This document shows positions 22,928 through 28,342 of a stretch of DNA of 28,342 nucleotides, in pieces. Position numbers and translations under genes: made by a program. This DNA is from DAIDKA01 sp036521075. GTDB taxonomy: Bacteria; Pseudomonadota; Gammaproteobacteria; Steroidobacterales; Steroidobacteraceae. Under the pieces are notes generated by a model, which did not search any database, was not told the origin of the DNA, and saw only the letters and a list, made by a program, of their open reading frames with translations. Numbering within the stretch: position 1 is the stretch's first letter; every line of letters starts with the position of its first letter. The stretch covers positions 1 through 28,342 of the forward strand of contig DATDIL010000126.1 in assembly GCA_036521075.1 (NCBI GenBank), in the 5' to 3' direction.

Positions 22928-24322
22928 TTACCGCGCCCGCTGCCTGGCTCTTCGCAATCCCGCAGGTCTCTCGGCATGCCGACCCACGTCCAGGGGAATC
23001 GGCACTGCGTGAGACGCCTCAGCCAAAAGTCGTTGCCGTCGCGCTGCGATAAGTCCTGAGAAGAACCATGGCAGGAAAGACACAGAATCATAGATGTGAC
23101 AAGGAATGTAGAAGTTTCCGATTGTGATCACTATCCAGGCACCGGTCCAACCGCACGCTATAACCCCCAGGAGTTGCTCACCCTGTCGAGCAAGCACCAG
23201 AGTGTCCTGGAGCACCAGAAAGTGCAGCAGCAGGACAAGAGCCAATCCCAGAACACCTGTTTCCACAAGAAACGTCGCCGCAGTGGTCTCCGAGGCAAAG
23301 ATGCCATAACTACGCTGATATCTACCGACAAATTGCGCCCCCAGGGGCGAAGTGGAGGCATTCCCGACTCCGAGGCCAAATGCGAGCCGCACGGGGTCGT
23401 CCGAAAAACTCGCGAGCGGCGCCGTCAGAGCGTCGACACGCCCAGCCTCCGTCTTGTCCGTCCCAATCTGAGTCTTGGCGTCCAAATAATTACCGAAGAA
23501 ATTCTTGTCGGTAAACATCTGGCCGATGGACTCCTCCGCCCCCTCGGCGCGTCCATATACGTGCGCGGTAGCAAAGAAATCGTATATGGGGATGAATACT
23601 GCACCAGCCACCACAATCAAAGCCACACCGGCCATCGTGACGCGAATCCGCTTCTTTGGAGGCGCACTCATGATGGACGTGATCAACAGGCCGATGGGCA
23701 GCAGGAAAACCGTCACCTTGGTCTCGTTGATCGACATCGGGATCAAGAGCAACAGCAACAACGCGCCATAGGCCATTTTCCCCAGTCGCCCGCGAAGCAT
23801 AAGTGCGGTAGCCACGCAAAGCACCGATATCAGAAAAATGGTCAGCACGCCGGAATGCATCAGAGTGCCTCTGACGTCATCACCCGAAAACCTGCTCCAG
23901 ATGTAGATCGTATAGCGTTGGTATATGGCGACCGGAACCTGGACCAAGGACAAGGTCGCAATCATGACGAGGTATTTCACAATCTGACGCTCACCGAAGT
24001 CCACAACCACCGGCAGGAAGAAGAATGGAATGGCACGCAGGTAATATCGCAGGCCGCTCAGCACGGGGCCGGGCTGGTCGTCATTGACGAGCACGCCGCA
24101 CACTATCACCACCGTCAACGCCCCAAAGGCGACCAGATACTTGCCGTTGAGATACCGAAACCGCTGCTGAGTGCCCGCCGCCACGACGTAGATCGCCACC
24201 ACCATCGAAAGCACGTCGGGTAGATACTTGGCATAGACCGGCAAAATATTATTGCCGAAGGGACTGGCCAGGTGCGGAGCCAGCATGACGGCGGCGATCA
24301 TCACATAGATCAGGGATTGCAT
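22928..24322 (-). CDS. Wzy-like polysaccharide polymerase / O-antigen ligase family membrane protein
   Basis: A 464-residue protein with about ten or eleven hydrophobic segments. A large hydrophilic periplasmic loop lies at about residues 255-345 and contains FATAHVYGRAEGAEESIGQM and FGLGVGNASTSPLG (the G-x-G-x-G-N type motif of Wzy/WaaL proteins). ETTAATFLVETGVLGLALVL follows it, a usual layout in O-antigen polymerase-like proteins. It would join flipped repeat units in the periplasm. An Arg-rich cytoplasmic tail ends the protein. It is the fourth gene of the minus-strand assembly operon, 73 bases after the flippase gene, and directly abuts the WecG-like gene. Ligase activity cannot be excluded from sequence, but the neighbouring flippase and chain-length gene favour a polymerase. 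Confidence 0.83.
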   Translation of the reverse strand: MQSLIYVMIAAVMLAPHLASPFGNNILPVYAKYLPDVLSMVVAIYVVAAGTQQRFRYLNGKYLVAFGALTVVIVCGVLVNDDQPGPVLSGLRYYLRAIPFFFLPVVVDFGERQIVKYLVMIATLSLVQVPVAIYQRYTIYIWSRFSGDDVRGTLMHSGVLTIFLISVLCVATALMLRGRLGKMAYGALLLLLLIPMSINETKVTVFLLPIGLLITSIMSAPPKKRIRVTMAGVALIVVAGAVFIPIYDFFATAHVYGRAEGAEESIGQMFTDKNFFGNYLDAKTQIGTDKTEAGRVDALTAPLASFSDDPVRLAFGLGVGNASTSPLGAQFVGRYQRSYGIFASETTAATFLVETGVLGLALVLLLHFLVLQDTLVLARQGEQLLGVIACGWTGAWIVITIGNFYIPCHIYDSVSFLPWFFSGLIAARRQRLLAEASHAVPIPLDVGRHAERPAGLRRARQRAR

Positions 24323-24395
24323 AAGCGGAGCTCTTGCCTCAATCGAGAGGAATGGCAGATTTTACCCGCGTTCATCGTGCCGCCCAATGCGGCTT

Positions 24396-25949
24396 TCACG
24401 TGCCGCTGGCGCACCGCAATACACCCAGCCAGCGTAGTACATCGCTCTCTCGTCCATGCATCACACGGCCCAGAATATCCCGGTCCGTGACCGAAAGGGC
24501 CGCGGTCCTGACGTACAGCAGCGAGGCCGCACAGCAGATCAGGACTCCGGATGATAGCGCCCAGATCGCGCTCAAATGTAGTACCCCCTTCACAAGAAAT
24601 CCCAACGCGATCGCTCCGGTCCAGACCATTAGTGCGGATGCCAGGGCTTCCCGGTAGTTCAGCCATCGCGCATAGGAACGCACGTGCCACCAGACATACA
24701 GATTTCGGAACAGATGCAGCGTGCCAGTGGCGATCGCGGCACCGTACAAACCGAGCAGTGGGATCAACAGCAGCATTGCGACCACCTGGTAGAGACCGAA
24801 CAATTGGCTCTTGAGAATGATGGATACCTTCTCCGTATACTGGGCAATCATGGTGACCGGAATGGACACCACATTCTCGCTGATTGCCAGGGCGACGATC
24901 AGCGGCAACAACCCCGAATAGCCGATGAACTTTCCGGCAAAGATCAACTGGACGATCTCGCGATGATAGACCACCGTGTAGGCAATGAGCGGCAACTGGA
25001 AGATCAGGTTGAGGTTGATCAGAAGCGAGAAGTACCGAGGTAAGCGCTCCCTGGCCTCGAGTGGCGGGATGGCGAACAGCACCGGTTGCACCACATTTTC
25101 GAACAGGCGGATCGGAATCAGATTCGCCGTCATTTCATTGAGCCGCGCATAAAACGCATAGGCTCCCACCGCGATCGGATTCATGAGCGCCGCGATGAAG
25201 AAGTTGTCGGTCTGCACGTACAGCAGCAGGGAGCCGACGTCGCTGAAGTGATTGATGATCGCATAACGGCGGAATCGGGCTTTGTCCTCGGCGCTCGGAC
25301 GATATGGCATCTGTTTGGGCGCTGCGGCATGCACGACCCGCGACGCAACGACGAGGAACATGAAGGTCGCGCCATACGCCAGTGCGTCCGCCAGAATGGC
25401 GCTGCGCAGCGTGAATTGACCGGACTTCCAGAGCAGCGTGTACGCGCCCAGTTTGGTCAGGGCCAGCAGCGCCGCCGAGCCAACGCTGTAGCGTTGGAGC
25501 ATCTGCGATGCCAGCGAGCTCTGCAGCAACAGCGTCTGAAAATACAGCAGCACGACCAGGCTGAACAGCAGGAATTCGGCCCGATGGGCGGTGAGATGAA
25601 ACAGCGGCGCTACGACATTCCAGCACAGCAGCAGCAGCGCTATGAGTGCCGCACTGCTGGCCAGTCGGGCCACCGCCACGCGCTGCAACAGCCATCTCGA
25701 ACCGCTCAGATTGCCGGTCTGCAGAAATTCGGGTTGATAACGTTTGAGGACCTGGTCGAGTCCGAATGAGGCTATCGTCGCGACGACCGGTATGACGGAG
25801 TACAAGAGACTGTAGACGCCCAGGGCCTGTTCCGTCAGGCCACGGACCAGCACCACGTAACTCAGTGGCGTCGCGACCTGGGAAATCGCCCGATAGCCGA
25901 CCGTGTGGAATATGGCGCGCCTGGCATGCGTGCGGGAGTACAGCGTCAT
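24396..25949 (-). CDS. Wzx-like flippase / polysaccharide exporter (MOP superfamily)
   Basis: A 517-residue protein from ATG 25949 with about 12-14 hydrophobic segments. The N-terminus is typical of polysaccharide flippases: RAIFHTVGYRAISQVATPLS followed by VVLVRGLTEQALGVYSLL, with the Arg/Gly-rich first helix and the L-T-xx-x-G-x-Y/F-S/G motif. GLDQVLKRYQPEF (about 66-78) and FSLLINLNLIFQLPLIAY in the middle are also in family style. It would move lipid-linked repeat units to the periplasmic face for the polymerase next in line. The frame is open to a GTG at 26003, but ATG 25949 leaves the usual short N-terminus. It follows the BY-kinase gene by 123 bases, a gap that holds a weak hairpin. 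Confidence 0.87.
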   Translation of the reverse strand: MTLYSRTHARRAIFHTVGYRAISQVATPLSYVVLVRGLTEQALGVYSLLYSVIPVVATIASFGLDQVLKRYQPEFLQTGNLSGSRWLLQRVAVARLASSAALIALLLLCWNVVAPLFHLTAHRAEFLLFSLVVLLYFQTLLLQSSLASQMLQRYSVGSAALLALTKLGAYTLLWKSGQFTLRSAILADALAYGATFMFLVVASRVVHAAAPKQMPYRPSAEDKARFRRYAIINHFSDVGSLLLYVQTDNFFIAALMNPIAVGAYAFYARLNEMTANLIPIRLFENVVQPVLFAIPPLEARERLPRYFSLLINLNLIFQLPLIAYTVVYHREIVQLIFAGKFIGYSGLLPLIVALAISENVVSIPVTMIAQYTEKVSIILKSQLFGLYQVVAMLLLIPLLGLYGAAIATGTLHLFRNLYVWWHVRSYARWLNYREALASALMVWTGAIALGFLVKGVLHLSAIWALSSGVLICCAASLLYVRTAALSVTDRDILGRVMHGRESDVLRWLGVLRCASGT

Positions 25950-26005
25950 GGCATGGTCTGCTCGCCGCCTGGGCGCTTGTCGAAGGTCACCAGAGCCACG
26001 CACGA

Positions 26006-26028
26006 AAACGGACGTCGGCGGCCCGTTT
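26006..26028 (-). terminator. Weak hairpin with short U-tract between kinase and flippase genes
   Basis: Read on the minus strand, AAACGG and CCGTTT form a 6-base stem around an 11-base loop, and the sequence continues TTTT-CG. It lies 45 bases after the kinase stop. It could attenuate transcription into the flippase gene. The stem is short, so this may be chance. Confidence 0.22.
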
Positions 26029-26072
26029 CCAACTCCAGAGCATCATGGGTTTGGGCCGGCTAAGGGTGGCCC

Positions 26073-26915
26073 TCAACCGTAGTAGTTCTGAACCGCTTCG
26101 CGCGATTGATTGAGCACGACCCCCGCCATCGTGACGCCCGTGAGCACTTCCATCGCTCGAGCGAGCCCATCGCGGCGTGTCTTGCCTTCCGCCACCACCA
26201 GCAGCGTCGCCGAGAGCATGGGCGCTACGACCATGGCATCGGCCACGCTGAGCAACGGTGGCAGATCGGCAATAATCAGGGCATTAGGATCGAGCGTCCT
26301 GATATAGGCCAGCAGCTCGCTCAGCCGTCTGCCGCCGAGCAGTTCACTCGAATTCTCGTGGCTGGTATGGCCGCCGGCCAGCAGCAGATTCTCACTGCCG
26401 ACCGCAACAAACAGGTCCTCGAGGCTGCACAGGCCGGCCAGATAGTCGCCGATTCCGGTCCGCGGTTGCACGCCCAGATACTGGCACAGGCTGGGATTGC
26501 GCAGATCGAGGTCGAGCAAAAACACGTTGCCCTTCTTTTCGTTCGCAATGGCCAATCCAAGATTGAGCACCGTAACCGACTTGCCCTCGTCCGGCCCCGC
26601 GCTGGTCACCGCCAGACTGTTCCAACCCCGTGTATCGATCCGGTGCGAAAGCCGGGTTCTGATGATCCGATAGGCGTCCGAGGCCGGAGAGTAGCGATCG
26701 CTCTCCGGCGTGATCAGAACGCGGTTTGCAATGCAGGCACGCGTATCGGGCTCGACCCGCGGAAAAACGAGCCGCACCGTGGGCACGGGCGGCAGATCGG
26801 CCTCACTGCCGCGCCTGCGCGTTGCCCGGGCCGTGACCTTGGCTCCCGGGTCCTGACCGGACTGCTCTTCACGCAGGCGTTTCGCCCTCTGCATGGCGGC
26901 TTCGATGATGGTCAT
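26073..26915 (-). CDS. Stand-alone bacterial tyrosine kinase (BY-kinase, CpsD/XrtA-associated type)
   Basis: A 280-residue cytoplasmic P-loop protein. The N-terminus MTIIEAAMQRAKRL is an amphipathic helix usual for the split BY-kinases. The Walker A motif is SAGPDEGKS (105-113, K112), Walker A' is VFLLDLDLRNP (131-141, with D135 and D137), and Walker B is ALIIADLPPLL (212-222, D217). The C-terminus NYYG gives only two tyrosines (Y278, Y279) as the possible autophosphorylation tail, fewer than in Wzc. The kinase would pair with the chain-length protein encoded just upstream (16-base gap with an AGGAG) and cycle its phosphorylation to control polymer length and export. It is separated from its membrane partner as in CpsC/CpsD and XrtA-linked systems, not fused as in Wzc. 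Confidence 0.88.
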   Translation of the reverse strand: MTIIEAAMQRAKRLREEQSGQDPGAKVTARATRRRGSEADLPPVPTVRLVFPRVEPDTRACIANRVLITPESDRYSPASDAYRIIRTRLSHRIDTRGWNSLAVTSAGPDEGKSVTVLNLGLAIANEKKGNVFLLDLDLRNPSLCQYLGVQPRTGIGDYLAGLCSLEDLFVAVGSENLLLAGGHTSHENSSELLGGRRLSELLAYIRTLDPNALIIADLPPLLSVADAMVVAPMLSATLLVVAEGKTRRDGLARAMEVLTGVTMAGVVLNQSREAVQNYYG

Positions 26916-26931
26916 ACGAGGATCTCGACTC

Positions 26932-28342
26932 CTAGGAAGACGACGTGGTCTGAACGTTGGCGGCGCGGATCTGCGCCTGAACCACGGTCACCGCGACCAG
27001 GACCACGGCCGCCAGATACACCGCGCAGACCGATCCCCAGACCAGCTTCCTGTGTCGGTCGTCTTCGGGGCGTAGAATTTCCGGGATGCCGCCGAGCAAC
27101 GGAAGGTCGTCGGTGGCGGCCAGATCACTCGCGCCGCGCACGGATGCGTCCGAGCTCTCGACGATCGCCACGGCAATCGCGGCCAGTGCGCAGCCCAGCA
27201 CGATACCGAGCAAGATCACTCCCAGCCGGTTGGGGAAAAACGGGCTCGATGCCGCAAAAGGCGCACGGATCATCGAGAAGTGCTCGCCCTGCTTATCCGC
27301 CTCGAACTGCTGACCCATCTGAGCGCCTTTCAACTTCTCCTGAATCTGCTGAAATTGGGTCTGCAAACTGTCACGACGGCGCTGCAGCTCGGTGTACTGC
27401 CGTTCGATGTCGGGTGAACCGTGCAACAGGTCCGTGTACCGATTGAGCTCGGCGGTGGCCCTGTCCGCGCTCGCCTGCAGCGCTGCGACGTCTTTGCGCG
27501 CCGAGGCGAGCTCGCCGGCCACGCGCTGGTACTCGGGATTGTCGGCCTTGACGGCGATCGAACCCGAGGCGCCCCGGGCGTTTTGCTGCGCCAGCAGGGT
27601 GGCCAACGCGCGCCGCAGGCGTATGACGTCGGGATGCTGTGGTGTGTAACGCTGCTCGGCATCCGCCAGCTGCGCCCTGACGGTGGCGAGATCCGACAGA
27701 TCGCCCTTGTTTGCCAGCAGGTTGGGGCTGATGCCGTTGAGCTGAATCGTCAGCATCGATTCGCGTTCCTGCGCGGTTCGCAACTGCCGCTGCAGATCCT
27801 CCACGTCCCGCTCGGCGCGATCGCGGTCCATCTCGTTTCGATCGCGGGCGTCGGGAAGCACGTCGCCGTGCTTGGCCCGCAGCTGGGCGTATTCGTCATC
27901 CAGTTGCCGCAACTCCTTGGTCAGCTCGTCGGCGCGATCCGTAATCAGCTTGGTCGCCTCCTGTGCCGCCATCGTGCGTTCGCGATGATGGTAAGTCAGG
28001 AACAGCCCGGCAAGCCGCTGGGTGACCTCGGCGGCGCGCTGCGGGTTTGGATTCTGGTAATGCAGCGAAAACGCCGGGGATTTCTCCAACGGCTCCAGCG
28101 TCACCGGGTCCACGCGCTCCAGATTCACATTGGCCAGGATCAGATGGGCCTTCTGGTCCACCGAAAGATTCCGGAATTGCGGGTACGGATCGTACTGTCG
28201 TACCAGCTCTGTCAATGTCTCGGGGGTCATGACGCGACCGGAGATGATCTCGATCTGCTGATCGGCGTAGTTGGCGACCGTCGTCTGGATGAAATCCTGT
28301 GGGATCGAGGACGGCTCGAGAATGATGGTCGCCGTCGAGCGA
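26932..28342 (-). CDS. Polysaccharide chain-length determinant (Wzz/GumC-like), N-terminus beyond the window
   Basis: The minus frame is open from 28341 to the TAG at 26932, giving 469 residues without the start. The first visible part, TIILEPSSIPQDFIQTTVAN, then GRVMTPETL, is the second half of a Wzz domain, so the first membrane segment is missing to the right. A long coiled-coil region follows, rich in Glu, Arg, Gln and Leu (about 90-330 of the visible part). Next comes a conserved NPNPQRAAEVTQRLAGLF-type segment earlier on, and then the second membrane segment near RLGVILLGIVLGCALAAIAV with ESSDASVRGASDL after it. A further hydrophobic stretch, VWGSVCAVYLAAVVLVAVTV, precedes a short tail. 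It would span the inner membrane and periplasm and set polymer length together with the kinase encoded next. An internal ATG at 28230 is not the true start, since the domain continues upstream. Confidence 0.9.
   Translation of the reverse strand, partial: RSTATIILEPSSIPQDFIQTTVANYADQQIEIISGRVMTPETLTELVRQYDPYPQFRNLSVDQKAHLILANVNLERVDPVTLEPLEKSPAFSLHYQNPNPQRAAEVTQRLAGLFLTYHHRERTMAAQEATKLITDRADELTKELRQLDDEYAQLRAKHGDVLPDARDRNEMDRDRAERDVEDLQRQLRTAQERESMLTIQLNGISPNLLANKGDLSDLATVRAQLADAEQRYTPQHPDVIRLRRALATLLAQQNARGASGSIAVKADNPEYQRVAGELASARKDVAALQASADRATAELNRYTDLLHGSPDIERQYTELQRRRDSLQTQFQQIQEKLKGAQMGQQFEADKQGEHFSMIRAPFAASSPFFPNRLGVILLGIVLGCALAAIAVAIVESSDASVRGASDLAATDDLPLLGGIPEILRPEDDRHRKLVWGSVCAVYLAAVVLVAVTVVQAQIRAANVQTTSSS

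Noticed and set aside
23096..24223. Plus-strand frame of 375 codons opposite the polymerase gene
   Set aside because: Hydrophilic, motif-free translation; the minus strand encodes an evident polytopic membrane protein.
26106..27446. Plus-strand frame of 446 codons opposite the kinase and chain-length genes
   Set aside because: It crosses two genes with intact Walker and Wzz features and has no protein-like pattern itself.
1..28342. CRISPR arrays, tRNA/rRNA genes, transposases, JUMPstart/ops element
   Set aside because: I looked for repeat-spacer patterns, tRNA-like cloverleaf sequence, transposase motifs and the ops GGCGGTAG core and found none that I could support by eye.

Overview
The window is most of an exopolysaccharide / O-antigen-type surface glycan locus from a G+C-rich Gram-negative bacterium. 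The Wzx/Wzy/chain-length/BY-kinase set, the ATGA and GTG starts and the dense operons suggest a proteobacterium. No rRNA, tRNA or housekeeping marker is present, so no finer assignment is justified.

Left block, minus strand (4868 down to 1): an acyltransferase-3/SGNH protein, a DPM-like family-2 glycosyltransferase with C-terminal membrane segments, a GT-C membrane glycosyltransferase, and a membrane protein cut by the window edge. They are separated by 0-1 base or overlap by 4, so they are probably one operon. Divergent plus-strand block (5178-14689): two tandem DPM/ArnC-like GT2 proteins (the second has lost the DXD motif), a second GT-C enzyme, three GT4 glycosyltransferases and a second acyltransferase-3/SGNH protein.

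Middle block (about 14690-19340): looser, with visibly lower G+C, three long gaps and a strand switch. It holds a remnant of a GT4 gene, a secreted protein that may be a glycoside hydrolase, a short acyltransferase-3 protein, and a methyltransferase on the minus strand.

Right block: a GMC-type FAD oxidoreductase and an SDR dehydrogenase/epimerase coupled by ATGA (plus strand, 19497-22135). These meet a minus-strand assembly operon (28342 down to 22127): chain-length determinant (cut by the edge), stand-alone BY-kinase, Wzx-like flippase, Wzy-like polymerase and a WecG/TagA/CpsF glycosyltransferase.

Proposed working order, by family: GT4 and GT26 enzymes build a lipid-linked repeat unit in the cytoplasm. 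The flippase moves it across the membrane, and the polymerase extends it under control of the chain-length protein and kinase. The DPM-like GT2 enzymes charge polyprenyl phosphate with sugars that the GT-C enzymes add on the periplasmic side, and the acyltransferases decorate the glycan. The initiating sugar-phosphate transferase and the outer-membrane exporter are not in the window and are probably beyond the right edge. The least ordinary parts are the degenerate GT2, the GMC+SDR pair, and the middle block with its secreted protein.
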